DNA from: Peribacillus frigoritolerans
Lineage (GTDB): Bacteria > Bacillota > Bacilli > Bacillales > Bacillaceae
DNA: 64,000 nucleotides
Reading direction: 5' to 3'
Assembly (NCBI RefSeq): GCF_004358755.1
Contig: NZ_SMZY01000001.1
Location: forward strand, 186,001-250,000
The position numbers and the translations under genes are program-made. Below the pieces are notes generated by a model, which was not told the origin of the DNA, ran no database searches, and saw only the letters and a program-made list of their open reading frames with translations. Within the stretch, counting starts at the first letter, position 1, and each line of letters opens with the position of its first letter. Shown here in pieces: positions 49,828 through 59,837 of the stretch.

Positions 49828-50301
49828 ATGGCACAAGAAAAAGTATTTCCTATGACAACTGAAGGTAAAGAAAAGCTTGAACAGGAATTGGAATATTTAA
49901 AATCCGTTAAGCGCAAAGAAGTAGTCGAAAGAATCAAGATTGCCCGCAGCTTCGGGGATCTTTCAGAGAACTCTGAGTATGATTCAGCTAAAGAAGAGCA
50001 GGCTTTTGTTGAAGGCCGAGTGACTACGCTTGAGAACATGATCCGCAATGCGAAGATCATCGTAGAAGACGCCGATACAAATGTTGTAACACTTGGCAAA
50101 ACAATCTCATTTGTTGAACTTCCAAATGGAGATGAAGAAACATATACAATCGTAGGAAGCGCTGAAGCAGATCCTTTCGAAGGCAAAATTTCAAATGATT
50201 CTCCGATCGCAAAAAGCCTGATGGGCCGTCAAGTTGGAGATGAAGTGAATGTGCAGACTCCAGGCGGAGAAATGCATGTGAAAATTACAAACGTTAAATA
50301 A
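49828..50301 (+). CDS. greA: Transcription elongation factor GreA
   Basis: GreA rescues backtracked RNA polymerase by stimulating transcript cleavage. The 157 residues include the coiled-coil with the acidic tip ([24 protein letters not shown], about 33-56) that enters the secondary channel, and a C-terminal FKBP-like domain ([32 protein letters not shown]). ATG 49828 follows GAAGGAGTGAG. The gene ends at a terminator that overlaps the ribosome binding site of pbpI. Confidence 0.98.
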   Translation: MAQEKVFPMTTEGKEKLEQELEYLKSVKRKEVVERIKIARSFGDLSENSEYDSAKEEQAFVEGRVTTLENMIRNAKIIVEDADTNVVTLGKTISFVELPNGDEETYTIVGSAEADPFEGKISNDSPIAKSLMGRQVGDEVNVQTPGGEMHVKITNVK

Positions 50302-50318
50302 TATAGGTTTAATAAAAA

Positions 50319-50358
50319 AACACCTCGTCGACACTAGTCTAAAGACGAGGTGTTTTTC
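50319..50358 (+). terminator. greA terminator containing the pbpI ribosome binding site
   Basis: AACACCTCGTC (50319-50329) pairs with GACGAGGTGTT (50344-50354), followed by TTTCT. The right arm includes GAGGTG (50347-50352), the only ribosome binding site seven bases ahead of ATG 50360. Confidence 0.85.
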
Positions 50359-50359
50359 T

Positions 50360-52102
50360 ATGAAAACAAAAAAAAGAATGAAAATAATTGCGATAGGCAT
50401 ATTTTTATCGATGCTTGCGTTGATTTTGAGACTTGCAGATATCCAGATGATTCACACGGAATCATTTACAGACAGGAACATCAATTTGATTGAGGAAAGC
50501 GTCAGTCAGCGGACACAAGAAGTCATGATTGATGATGGAAGGGGACGCTTTGTAGACAGAAATGGAACTCCTCTTGGACACGATCAGGAGGCTAAGCTTG
50601 TATTATTTCCTTTTCTGAAGAAGATTGACTGGCCAATCAGCAAACTCTCAGAGATTGTCAATGTGCCGCCATTTAAATTGGAGAAATTATTAGAAAAAGC
50701 GGATAAACCGCTGCTCCTTGGATCAAATGATGGATTCGAGCTGTCTGATTCTGCAATAAATAAAATCAATGACTTGGAGATTCCAGGAGTATTTGCTATT
50801 TATCAGCAAACAAAAAAGAAAGGTCAGGCAGCTGATCATTTCATCGGAATTACAGGTGAAAATGCTGAAGTGCTAAGAGAAAAATATCCCGAAAAGAAAA
50901 ATTTATCGTCCAAGACTCAGATCGGGATTACAGGTCTCGAAAAGGCATTTGATGAATTTCTTCTTCCCGACGCCGAAACGAAACTTCTTTACCACGTTGA
51001 TGGAGACGGAAATCCGCTGTTTGGCATTAATGTTAAATACATTGCTGATGCCAATCCTTTTTATCCCGTAAGCGTTAAGACAACCATTGACAGCACTATG
51101 CAGGATTTGGCGAACGACGTGGTGAACCGGTATCAGGTGAAAAAAGGAGGTATAGTGCTGCTGGATGTGGAAACAAGCGAAGTACTAGCGATGGTCAGCA
51201 AACCTGAAATGAACCGTTCAGAGCATGAAACCTATGCGAATCTGATGCTGACTCCAATTGCACCCGGTTCAGTGTTTAAAACAGTCATTGCTGCAGCAGG
51301 GATCGAAAACGGAATAGATAAGAACAGAAAATATAATTGCAGTCTGAATATGTACGGCAAACCTGATAAAGAGCACGATAAAGGCATCTTGAATTTAGAA
51401 AGAAGCTTTGCGGAAAGCTGCAACTATACATTTACTGCAATAGCAGGCGAGTTAATGGATAAGGATCCTGACACAATTGAGGAATACGCAGAAAAATTGG
51501 GATTAACCGAACAAGCTGGCTGGAGCGGACCTGTGTATCATTATGAAGATTTTAAGCAATTTCCTGAAGAGAAAACACCGCACATATGGGGAGATAAGAC
51601 GGATAAATCTGCTGAACGGGCAATTGCTCAAACAGCTATTGGACAAAAAAATGTACGGGTCACACCGCTTTCAGTAGCAAATATGATGGCGGCAATCGCC
51701 CGTGGCGGCGAAAAAAAACAAGTGAAAATTGCAGATAGTATATTATATAAAAATGGAACTACCATGTTTAAGTTTTCCGATTCAGAACCGGAAAGCGACA
51801 ATATATCACCTTATACAGCCGCAAAGCTTCAGCACCTGCTTCGTTTAGTCGTAACGGATCAGGAAGGAACCGGCAGAAGGTTTCAAAGTTTGCCTTTTGA
51901 GGTATCAGGTAAATCAGGGACTGCAGAAACAGGAAAAGGTACAGTACATAAATGGTTTGCAGGCTTTTTTCCTTCTCATCAGCCTAAATATGCCATGGTT
52001 GTGGTAGAGCTTGATACACAGAGTGCACAATCTTCTGCGAATAGTATTTTTTATGACATGGCAAATGAATTAGCCCGGCTAGAAAATGCTTCTACTAGAT
52101 AG
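50360..52102 (+). CDS. pbpI: Class B penicillin-binding protein (PbpI/YrrR)
   Basis: A transpeptidase that cross-links peptidoglycan. The 580 residues have an N-terminal membrane anchor (about 8-26), a dimerisation/pedestal domain and a transpeptidase domain with the catalytic SxxK in PGSVFKTV (S304, K307), SxN in ESCNYTF (S353) and KSGT (K518). In B. subtilis PbpI is expressed in the forespore under SigF, which would fit a separate promoter, but here no promoter is visible between greA and pbpI. Confidence 0.93.
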   Translation: MKTKKRMKIIAIGIFLSMLALILRLADIQMIHTESFTDRNINLIEESVSQRTQEVMIDDGRGRFVDRNGTPLGHDQEAKLVLFPFLKKIDWPISKLSEIVNVPPFKLEKLLEKADKPLLLGSNDGFELSDSAINKINDLEIPGVFAIYQQTKKKGQAADHFIGITGENAEVLREKYPEKKNLSSKTQIGITGLEKAFDEFLLPDAETKLLYHVDGDGNPLFGINVKYIADANPFYPVSVKTTIDSTMQDLANDVVNRYQVKKGGIVLLDVETSEVLAMVSKPEMNRSEHETYANLMLTPIAPGSVFKTVIAAAGIENGIDKNRKYNCSLNMYGKPDKEHDKGILNLERSFAESCNYTFTAIAGELMDKDPDTIEEYAEKLGLTEQAGWSGPVYHYEDFKQFPEEKTPHIWGDKTDKSAERAIAQTAIGQKNVRVTPLSVANMMAAIARGGEKKQVKIADSILYKNGTTMFKFSDSEPESDNISPYTAAKLQHLLRLVVTDQEGTGRRFQSLPFEVSGKSGTAETGKGTVHKWFAGFFPSHQPKYAMVVVELDTQSAQSSANSIFYDMANELARLENASTR

Positions 52103-52162
52103 AAATTCATTCTAATGATAGAATGAAACAGAATGTTAGAGGGATAAAGGAGTGTAATGCAC

Positions 52163-52846
52163 TTGAGCAAACTAAGTAAAGGATCACGTTTTGAAAATCG
52201 TGATAAGCGCCGAAAAGCAAATGTTGTCCTGAACATTTTAATTGGCATTGTGGTCATTCTCATTCTCGTTATTGGATCACAGCTGATGCTTGGCGGAAAT
52301 GACAGTGAACAGGCTTCAAAAGGCACGAAAGAAGAAACGGGATCAAATCAAATCGAAAACGAAAAAAATAAAGAAGAAAAAGATAAAGAACAAACGGCAA
52401 AAGAAGATGCTGAGTCTGAGCAAGACAGCAGTGAAGAAGCGGATGCTGCTGAAGAAGATGAAAATGCAAAAGAAGAGCCTGAAGAATCAGAAGCCGGGGA
52501 AGAAGTGGTCACAGAAGGAGATCCAAATTCCAATGTTGACCAGATTATAGAAAATCCGGGCTGGAAGCCAGTAGGCACTTCTCAATCTGAGCCGCATGCT
52601 GCTCAGTATGACAAGAATTCACAGGACTGGGCTGAAATGATACAGGCGATGAGCTATGCAACCGGCTTAAGCGAATCAGATATGACAATCTGGTTTATAG
52701 GCAACAATGGAAGCCCTAACGATGCTAAAGGAACCATTTCATCAAAGGACAAAACACAGAACTACAAAGTAGAAATTACCTGGGTTGAAAATGAGGGCTG
52801 GAAGCCTGTTAAGGTGGAAAAATTAAAGCAAACAGAAACAAGATAA
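52163..52846 (+). CDS. yrrS: DUF1510 membrane protein YrrS
   Basis: A bitopic protein: a short basic cytosolic N-terminus (GSRFENRDKRRKANVVL), a membrane helix (about 24-42), a long Glu/Lys-rich charged linker (about 50-120) and a C-terminal DUF1510 domain (SQDWAEMIQAMSYATGLSESDMTIWFIGNNGSPNDAKG). It is always found after pbpI and is likely a partner in forespore wall synthesis; its mechanism is unknown. ATG 52157 is in frame, but the spacing from AAAGGAGTG favours TTG 52163. Confidence 0.88.
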   Translation: MSKLSKGSRFENRDKRRKANVVLNILIGIVVILILVIGSQLMLGGNDSEQASKGTKEETGSNQIENEKNKEEKDKEQTAKEDAESEQDSSEEADAAEEDENAKEEPEESEAGEEVVTEGDPNSNVDQIIENPGWKPVGTSQSEPHAAQYDKNSQDWAEMIQAMSYATGLSESDMTIWFIGNNGSPNDAKGTISSKDKTQNYKVEITWVENEGWKPVKVEKLKQTETR

Positions 52847-52851
52847 TGCAA

Positions 52852-52894
52852 AAAGATGAGACCCGATTTTGTCCGGGCCTCATCTTTTTTTATT
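52852..52894. terminator. Bidirectional terminator between yrrS and yrzA
   Basis: AAAGATGAG and CCCG on the left pair with CGGG and CTCATCTTT on the right, with a T-run behind and an A-run before. Confidence 0.88.
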
Positions 52895-52932
52895 AAGAAA
52901 AGATAAAATTCTGCGCTTTTCTTAAGTAATAT

Positions 52933-53133
52933 CTACTTAGCCTTAAAATGTACAGCAGCACTATAAAACCTTCTGCCTTCCTCTGTTACATGCATTTGAT
53001 GCGATACAGAATGAAGCTCCAGTAAAATAGCTTTATTAACCTCGATTTGCTCATTAATTTTTCTTTCCAAATCTTTGATTTTTTCTGCTTCAAAAAACTC
53101 CACTTTATCTTTAATGAAATCCAATTTAAACAT
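52933..53133 (-). CDS. yrzA: DUF2536 protein YrzA
   Basis: A 66-residue protein starting MFKLDFIKDKVEFFEAEKIKD, with a helical middle (LERKINEQIEVNKAILLELHSVSHQMHV) and an ending YSAAVHFKAK typical of DUF2536/YrzA. GGAGGACTGACTAAT precedes the ATG. It lies at the conserved place between yrrS and yrrT. Function unknown. Confidence 0.85.
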   Translation of the reverse strand: MFKLDFIKDKVEFFEAEKIKDLERKINEQIEVNKAILLELHSVSHQMHVTEEGRRFYSAAVHFKAK

Positions 53134-53299
53134 TATTAGTCAGTCCTCCATTCTCATGCACTGTTATTTTACCAAAAGGATGTTTTTACAACGAGTGTTA
53201 TTTTTGGTTTTAGACTCATTTGTGTCTATTAGGAAGGCTGCGTGCTCTTTTCTAATAGCTCTTTTCGTAAACTTTGTTGCTTTTAGACTAGATGTTTAA

Positions 53300-53430
53300 A
53301 ACCATAAGTGGATTGTGGCGGATAAACTTGACTCCTGCGGGAAAATAGAGGGAAATGGGAGATCCCGCAGGCAAAGCCGGACCGCGGAAAGCAAGTTCCT
53401 GCAGCATTAAGGAACGGACAACATTTATCA
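53300..53430. repeat. Dispersed CCTGCGGG-type repeat (family D)
   Basis: ACTCCTGCGGGAA ... GATCCCGCAGG with an inverted pair CCTGCGGG (53334-53341) / CCCGCAGG (53364-53371), then GACCGCGGAAAGCAAGTTCCTGCAG and AAGGAACGGACAAC. This layout is that of a repeat scattered between genes in many Bacillus genomes. It stands out by GC content from the flanks. Confidence 0.7.
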
Positions 53431-53618
53431 ACAAAAACAACAATCTATGCGAAAATAGTCTTTCTCATAAAATAGATTGAACATATCCCTTGCATAACAA
53501 ACAAACGAAGAAAATTTTTCAAGAATAAGTCTGTTGATATGATCGATGGAAAGTCTTTTCATTGCCTAATTGAATTGGATTATGGTAAATTAAGAACAGT
53601 TCATTTTTTAATTCATAG

Positions 53619-53640
53619 TATACAGATAGGAATTATTAAT
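53619..53640 (+). promoter_or_regulatory. Possible -10 box and CymR operator of the yrrT operon
   Basis: TATACA (53619-53624) is directly followed by GATAGGAATTATTAAT, containing the GGAATT core typical of CymR sites. In B. subtilis CymR represses this operon. No clear -35 box is seen, so the placement is tentative. Confidence 0.4.
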
Positions 53641-53669
53641 TTTAAAACATCTTATGGAGAGTGGCATAA

Positions 53670-54311
53670 ATGGGGAGAGAATTTATAGAGTTATTTGAGG
53701 ATTGGGCACATTCGTATGATTCAACTGTCGGTGGACATGATGAAGAATACAAAGAAGTTTTTGCAGGCTATGAGCACATTCTTAAGGCTGTCACTCAGCT
53801 GTCTGGGAAAACGGTTCTTGAATTTGGTGTCGGCACCGGGAATTTAACGAATGAGCTTTTAAATAAAGGGAAAAAAGTATATGGGATTGAACCTTCGAAA
53901 ACAATGCGTGAAAAGGCTGCAGAAAAGCTTGGCAGCGCGGTTCAAATCAGCGACGGAGATTTTCTGACATTTCCAGTTCCTGAAGAACAAATTGAAACAA
54001 TTGTAAGTACGTATGCTTTTCATCATCTGACAGATGATGAAAAAGAGAAAGCTGTCCGAATCTATGGCGGTATTCTTAAAAAAGGTGGTAAAATAGTGTT
54101 TGCTGACACTGTTTTTACCGATCAGAAAGCGTATCAGACCATGATCGAAAAATCAAAAAAGCAGCATTTCTTAAACCTGGCAAATGACCTTGAAACAGAG
54201 TATTACACCATACATTCTGTCATGCGCCGTATTTTTGAAAGCAACTCTTTTGAGGTTACCTTCACACAAATGAATGAATTTGTCTGGTTAATGGAAGCAG
54301 TGAAACAATAA
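53670..54311 (+). CDS. yrrT: SAM-dependent methyltransferase YrrT
   Basis: A 213-residue class I methyltransferase with motif [17 protein letters not shown] at 49-64, the post-II segment [25 protein letters not shown] (about 98-122) and [13 protein letters not shown]. The substrate is unknown. In the operon, the next enzymes recycle S-adenosylhomocysteine, a product of any methyltransferase, through MtnN to cysteine, so YrrT may provide or respond to that flux. ATG 53670 follows TGGAGAGTGGC. Confidence 0.9.
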   Translation: MGREFIELFEDWAHSYDSTVGGHDEEYKEVFAGYEHILKAVTQLSGKTVLEFGVGTGNLTNELLNKGKKVYGIEPSKTMREKAAEKLGSAVQISDGDFLTFPVPEEQIETIVSTYAFHHLTDDEKEKAVRIYGGILKKGGKIVFADTVFTDQKAYQTMIEKSKKQHFLNLANDLETEYYTIHSVMRRIFESNSFEVTFTQMNEFVWLMEAVKQ

Positions 54312-54341
54312 TTCGCCTTTTGGAAAGGATTTGACTAAATA

Positions 54342-55040
54342 ATGATAGCAGCAATTATCGGAGCAATGGAAGAGGAAGTTTCAATACTAAGAGAACAGCT
54401 TGAAAATCCTTCTTCAGAAACAATTGCAGGCAGTGAATTTACAACAGGAACATATAAAGGAATTGAAGTCATTTTATTAAAATCGGGAATCGGAAAAGTA
54501 AACGCAGCAGTGAGCACAACGATTCTGCTTGACCGATTTAAGCCTGATTATGTCATTAATACAGGATCAGCAGGCGGTTTCCATCAATCATTGAACGTCG
54601 GGGATGTTGTCATTTCATCTGAAGTAAGACACCATGATGTTGATGTTACAGCATTCAATTATGAATACGGGCAGGTGCCGGGAATGCCGCCAGCCTTTTT
54701 GCCGGATCCAAAGCTCGTTGAGATCGCAGTAGAACAAGCAGAAGGACAAACAGGCATTCAAGTGGTAAAAGGACTGATTGCGACTGGTGACTCATTTATG
54801 AATGACCCGGAACGAGTGGCATACATCCGTACAAAGTTTGACAGCCTTTATGCTGTAGAAATGGAAGCAGCCGCTATTGCTCAGGTATCGCATCAATTTG
54901 GTGTCCCTTTTGTCATTATCAGATCGTTGTCTGATATTGCGGGCAAAGAATCGGATGTATCTTTTGAGCAGTATCTAGTTACTGCAGCGAAGAACTCCGC
55001 GCAGCTTGTCTTAAGTATTGTGAGTGCGTTAAAAAGCTAA
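54342..55040 (+). CDS. mtnN: 5'-methylthioadenosine/S-adenosylhomocysteine nucleosidase
   Basis: MtnN removes adenine from MTA, SAH and 5'-deoxyadenosine, the first step in recycling methionine-cycle by-products. The 232 residues start [20 protein letters not shown] (catalytic Glu12) and have NTGSAGGF (about 67-74), [11 protein letters not shown] (about 171-181) and RSLSDIAG with the catalytic Asp near 198. It supplies S-ribosylhomocysteine/homocysteine for the mccAB reactions that follow. Confidence 0.97.
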   Translation: MIAAIIGAMEEEVSILREQLENPSSETIAGSEFTTGTYKGIEVILLKSGIGKVNAAVSTTILLDRFKPDYVINTGSAGGFHQSLNVGDVVISSEVRHHDVDVTAFNYEYGQVPGMPPAFLPDPKLVEIAVEQAEGQTGIQVVKGLIATGDSFMNDPERVAYIRTKFDSLYAVEMEAAAIAQVSHQFGVPFVIIRSLSDIAGKESDVSFEQYLVTAAKNSAQLVLSIVSALKS

Positions 55041-55094
55041 TAGACAGGGATTCACATCTTTGATCCCTTTTTTAAATTCTTGGGAGTGAACAAA

Positions 55095-57153
<2,059 letters not shown>

Positions 57154-57243
57154 TTCCTCTTTTGCCGGAATTTACATGCATAAATCACCGCTGGTATATG
57201 TTATCGTTTTATTAGAGACACATTCATGGCAGGTGATACTAAG

Positions 57244-57483
57244 ATGAATAAAAAAGATATTAAGCAGCTAATGACAGATTACAAAAGATACGCATTCGTG
57301 CTGCTTGCAGTCAGTGTCTTTTTATATCTCGGCATGCTGATACCGGCACAGGGCCTAGAGCCCAGCCCTATAAAAGAATATGTGATGATGGGAACGACTG
57401 CTGTCTTCTTGGCAGCATCCTTTTACTGCATGAAACGCTCCATCACATATAAGAAACGATTAGATGAGCAGGAAGACGCTTAA
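57244..57483 (+). CDS. yrhC: Small membrane protein YrhC
   Basis: A 79-residue protein with two predicted membrane helices (about 16-35 and 44-62) and charged ends (MNKKDIKQLMTDYKRYAF ... KRSITYKKRLDEQEDA). It corresponds to B. subtilis YrhC, the last gene of the mtnN-mccAB operon. Function unknown. ATG 57226 is in frame, but ATG 57244 has the better-placed site (GGCAGGTG). Confidence 0.85.
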   Translation: MNKKDIKQLMTDYKRYAFVLLAVSVFLYLGMLIPAQGLEPSPIKEYVMMGTTAVFLAASFYCMKRSITYKKRLDEQEDA

Positions 57484-57511
57484 AATAAGTGTTTATAATT
57501 TTATATATAAG

Positions 57512-57550
57512 TAAAAGAACCCATTCCTGCTTTAGGATGGGTTCTTTTAC
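57512..57550. terminator. Bidirectional terminator between yrhC and the SGNH lipoprotein gene
   Basis: AAAAGAACCCATCCT-type left arm pairs with AGGATGGGTTCTTTT around a CTTT loop, with one mismatch. It overlaps the last codons of the minus-strand gene. Confidence 0.85.
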
Positions 57551-58296
57551 TTAGGACCGAGTACTCTGCTTTCAAGGATAGATAAATAAATTAGTTCTGC
57601 TCCCTGCGGTGTCATATGATTGCCTGATGGATCGATGATTCCAGATTTTAATAACGCTTCATCTGAATCCCCTCCGGCAAACTTCACCATATTTGTCCAG
57701 TTATCTATTAGTGTGACATCATTTTTAAATGCGACTTCGCGGGTAATATCGTTGTATGAGTTATGCCAGTTTCTGGCTCCGTCTGTATGAGCATAAAGCT
57801 TCTTAGGATAGCGGGTGTAATAGAGTTTATCGTTTCCATTTCCTTCTACAATCGGCAAACAGGTCATTAGGACAGGTGTGCCTCCTGCATTTCTTACTTC
57901 ACGCACATAGTAGAGAAGGTTTTCTTTAAAACGGGCACGGTCTACTTTAGGTTTCCCATTCGGCAATATGACTGCATCATTTGTTCCAAACATAATGAAG
58001 ACCAAATCAGGATCCATTTTCAGGACATCGCGCTTAAAGCGTTTCCTTGCATCCTCAGTGGTTTCACCGCCAACTCCGGCATTATGGATAAAAGCCTGCC
58101 TGTCATTTACAGGTAAAGTGGATTTTATCAAATTCACCCATTTGTCAGTATCCTGATAATTGCGGATGGTCCAGTTTGCACCGCGCGTATTGCTGTCGCC
58201 AAATGCAACGATTGTATATCTTTCTGAACGATTTCCGCAGCTCACTAAAATCAAAATCAGCAGAAAAGCGGCAAGAGATAAATACTTTTTCAACAA
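57547..58296 (-). CDS. SGNH/GDSL-family lipoprotein
   Basis: A 249-residue secreted lipoprotein with an N-terminal signal and lipobox LVSC (Cys20). SGNH hydrolase blocks are visible: GDSNT (block I, nucleophile Ser), GVGGETTED (block II Gly), FGTNDAV (block III Asn) and IDPSGNHMTPQG (block V Asp/His). Such proteins are acyl esterases of lipids, wall polymers or acetylated sugars; the substrate cannot be told. It stands alone on the minus strand, convergent to yrhC and divergent from sigK. It could serve in the spore envelope given its neighbour, but there is no direct evidence. Confidence 0.85.
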   Translation of the reverse strand: MLKKYLSLAAFLLILILVSCGNRSERYTIVAFGDSNTRGANWTIRNYQDTDKWVNLIKSTLPVNDRQAFIHNAGVGGETTEDARKRFKRDVLKMDPDLVFIMFGTNDAVILPNGKPKVDRARFKENLLYYVREVRNAGGTPVLMTCLPIVEGNGNDKLYYTRYPKKLYAHTDGARNWHNSYNDITREVAFKNDVTLIDNWTNMVKFAGGDSDEALLKSGIIDPSGNHMTPQGAELIYLSILESRVLGPK

Positions 58297-58454
58297 AGCA
58301 CCTCCAAATCACTAAAATCCATTATTGATCAAAAATATGGAAGAATCAATAGGGTTTTCAAAAGTGTCACAATGTATGCGTTTTATTCATAAATAAAATC
58401 GAGGATTATTCCGTACAATCTTTCTTAGTACAGACACAAACATGCACCCCGATA

Positions 58455-58462
58455 CATACAAA
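58455..58462 (+). promoter_or_regulatory. Possible SigE/SigK -10 box of sigK
   Basis: CATACAAA at 58455-58462 resembles the CATACAAT -10 element of SigE-dependent promoters, 46 bases before the sigK start. The -35 region is not clear-cut. Confidence 0.45.
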
Positions 58463-58507
58463 TGTTTTATAGGCTAAAGCCTACATTCTGTACGTGGAGG
58501 TGGGTCA

Positions 58508-59236
58508 ATGTCAGGGGTTTTAGCAGCGTTAGGGTACTTATTGAAGGAATTAGTCTTCCTAGTATCATATGTCAAAAACAATGCCTTCCCGCAGCCTTTG
58601 TCAGCAAATGATGAAAAGAAGTATCTCAGGCTTATGGCAACAGGGGATGAACATGCCCGCAATATGCTGATTGAGCATAATTTGCGGCTTGTAGCACATA
58701 TCGTCAAGAAGTTTGAAAACACCGGAGAGGACTCGGAGGACCTTATTTCGATCGGAACCATCGGCCTGATAAAAGCAATTGAAAGCTACTCAGAAGGAAA
58801 AGGCACAAAACTTGCGACCTATGCAGCCAGGTGTATTGAAAATGAGATTCTCATGCACCTCAGGGCACTGAAGAAAACAAAAAAAGATGTTTCCCTGCAT
58901 GATCCTATCGGACAGGATAAAGAAGGAAACGAGATAAGCCTGATTGACGTCTTAAAGTCTGAATCGGAAGATGTCATTGATACCATTCAGCTGAATATGG
59001 AGCTTGAGAAAGTGAAGGAATTCATTGATATTCTTGATGAACGTGAGAAAGAAGTGATTGTCGGAAGGTTCGGGCTTGATCTGCAAAAGGAGAAAACACA
59101 GCGTGAAATTGCGAAGGAGCTTGGAATCTCAAGGAGTTATGTTTCAAGGATTGAAAAAAGGGCCTTAATGAAGATGTTTCATGAATTTTACCGGGCAGAA
59201 AAAGAAAAGAAAAACCAGCAGAAGAGCAAAGGATAA
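58508..59236 (+). CDS. sigK: RNA polymerase sporulation sigma factor SigK (pro-SigK), uninterrupted
   Basis: SigK is the late mother-cell sigma factor, directing coat assembly. The 242 residues include the N-terminal pro-sequence [20 protein letters not shown], with the expected SpoIVFB cleavage between S20 and Y21 ([12 protein letters not shown]). Region 2 ([23 protein letters not shown] ... [19 protein letters not shown]) and region 4 ([48 protein letters not shown]) follow. ATG 58508 follows GGAGGTGGGTCA. The coding sequence is continuous: there is no skin-like element splitting it near codon 112 as in B. subtilis 168. Confidence 0.98.
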   Translation: MSGVLAALGYLLKELVFLVSYVKNNAFPQPLSANDEKKYLRLMATGDEHARNMLIEHNLRLVAHIVKKFENTGEDSEDLISIGTIGLIKAIESYSEGKGTKLATYAARCIENEILMHLRALKKTKKDVSLHDPIGQDKEGNEISLIDVLKSESEDVIDTIQLNMELEKVKEFIDILDEREKEVIVGRFGLDLQKEKTQREIAKELGISRSYVSRIEKRALMKMFHEFYRAEKEKKNQQKSKG

Positions 59237-59272
59237 AAAAGCGAAGAACCCGTGAGGTTTCTTCGCTTTTTT
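59235..59272. terminator. Bidirectional terminator between sigK and the minus-strand micro-gene cluster
   Basis: AAAAAAGCGAAGAA pairs with TTCTTCGCTTTTTT around an ACCCGTGAGG-type loop; poly-T tails exist on both strands. Confidence 0.9.
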
Positions 59273-59314
59273 CTTTTGAAAATGAAAGATGCGGCAGCCG
59301 TATGGATGGTTCGC

Positions 59315-59371
59315 CTATGCAGTATCCTTCTCCACATTGAGGTGCATTCTTAAAACCATTTGAATCATCAT
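59315..59371 (-). CDS. Possible 18-residue micro-protein
   Basis: A short ORF, MMIQMVLRMHLNVEKDTA, preceded by a very good ribosome binding site (AAAGGAGAGAG, five to six bases before the ATG). It lies downstream of the yrzI-like gene and before the sigK-side terminator. Its first ten residues loosely resemble the start of the yrzI product (MTIHLLFVTLTI), so it may be a shortened copy. Expression is not shown by sequence alone. Confidence 0.4.
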   Translation of the reverse strand: MMIQMVLRMHLNVEKDTA

Positions 59372-59414
59372 TTTAACTCTCTCCTTTCTAATTATGATTG
59401 TGTTGAAAAATAGA

Positions 59415-59555
59415 TTAGTTGCCGTTGTACATTTGAAAACATTTGTTCATCATGGCTTCATAAGATTGGTAAACTTGTTCTTCATGCAGCACTTGATCGA
59501 TTGATTTTTGCTTTCGTTTAATGGTTAAAGTAACAAACAATAAGTGGATGGTCAT
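59415..59555 (-). CDS. yrzI: YrzI-family small protein
   Basis: A 46-residue ORF behind a perfect AAAAAGGAGGTGATAGT site. The product begins MTIHLLFVTLTIKRKQKSID, as in the Bacillus YrzI small-protein family (hydrophobic start followed by a basic stretch), and ends YEAMMNKCFQMYNGN. B. subtilis yrzI lies in the same wider region after the yrh genes. The function of the family is unknown. It is preceded by two terminators, so an own promoter or read-through is needed. Confidence 0.7.
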   Translation of the reverse strand: MTIHLLFVTLTIKRKQKSIDQVLHEEQVYQSYEAMMNKCFQMYNGN

Positions 59556-59586
59556 ACTATCACCTCCTTTTTAAATGATTTCCATG

Positions 59587-59615
59587 AAAAAACGCCACAG
59601 GACATACCTGTGGCG
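59587..59615 (-). terminator. Minus-strand terminator 2 of a twin pair
   Basis: On the minus strand CGCCACAGG / CCTGTGGCG (9 bp, five-base loop) is followed by TTTTTT. The stem is identical in sequence to the one at 59647-59678. Confidence 0.85.
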
Positions 59616-59641
59616 TGAAACGTTCATATGAAAATGAGCAT

Positions 59642-59678
59642 AAAAACGCCACAGGCTGATACTACTCAACCTGTGGCG
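59642..59678 (-). terminator. Minus-strand terminator 1 of a twin pair
   Basis: Same 9-bp stem CGCCACAGG / CCTGTGGCG with a 14-base loop that partly extends the stem, followed by TTTTTA on the minus strand. Confidence 0.85.
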
Positions 59679-59695
59679 GTATGGACAATACTAAA

Positions 59696-59767
59696 TTAAG
59701 ATTGTACACCAGTTCGGCCGAATAGAGATATATTTAATTGATTCATTTTTAATTGATTGATCAACAT
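59696..59767 (-). CDS. Possible 23-residue micro-protein or leader peptide
   Basis: An ORF starting MLINQLKMNQLNISLF and ending RTGVQS, behind AAAGGGAGGTCGAATCAA, a strong ribosome binding site. It lies 30-40 bases after a perfect SigA promoter and directly before twin terminators, so it is either a true micro-protein, a leader peptide for attenuation of yrzI, or the translated part of a small RNA. I know of no homologue. Confidence 0.5.
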   Translation of the reverse strand: MLINQLKMNQLNISLFGRTGVQS

Positions 59768-59796
59768 TTGATTCGACCTCCCTTTTCATAAATTCG

Positions 59797-59837
59797 ATTA
59801 CAATGGTAATTATATCCACAATGGATGATATTGTAAA
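59797..59837 (-). promoter_or_regulatory. SigA promoter with operator-like dyads (minus strand)
   Basis: On the minus strand TTTACA (59837-59832), a 17-base spacer and TATAAT (59814-59809). Dyads overlap it: ATTAC-AATG-GTAAT (59797-59810) across the -10/start region, and TTACAAT (59798-59804) with ATTGTAA (59830-59836), about three helical turns apart. Confidence 0.75.

Larger units (their letters stand above)
53134..53669. other. Intergenic region upstream of yrrT
   Basis: Holds no gene I can support. From left: an AT-rich part with chance ORFs, then a GC-rich dispersed repeat (53300-53430), then an AT-rich promoter region for the yrrT operon with GGAATT at 53629-53634. Confidence 0.6.

Noticed and set aside
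53075-53299. 74-residue plus-strand ORF antisense to yrzA and its upstream DNA
   Set aside because: No ribosome binding site, partly antisense to a conserved gene; hydrophobic by AT-richness only.
53134-53669. SAM riboswitch upstream of the yrrT operon
   Set aside because: The region lacks the conserved S-box core and a leader terminator; a CymR-type operator fits better.
58508-59236. Remnant of a skin-like integration site in sigK
   Set aside because: The codons around the B. subtilis junction are intact and uninterrupted; no recombinase gene or flanking repeats are seen.
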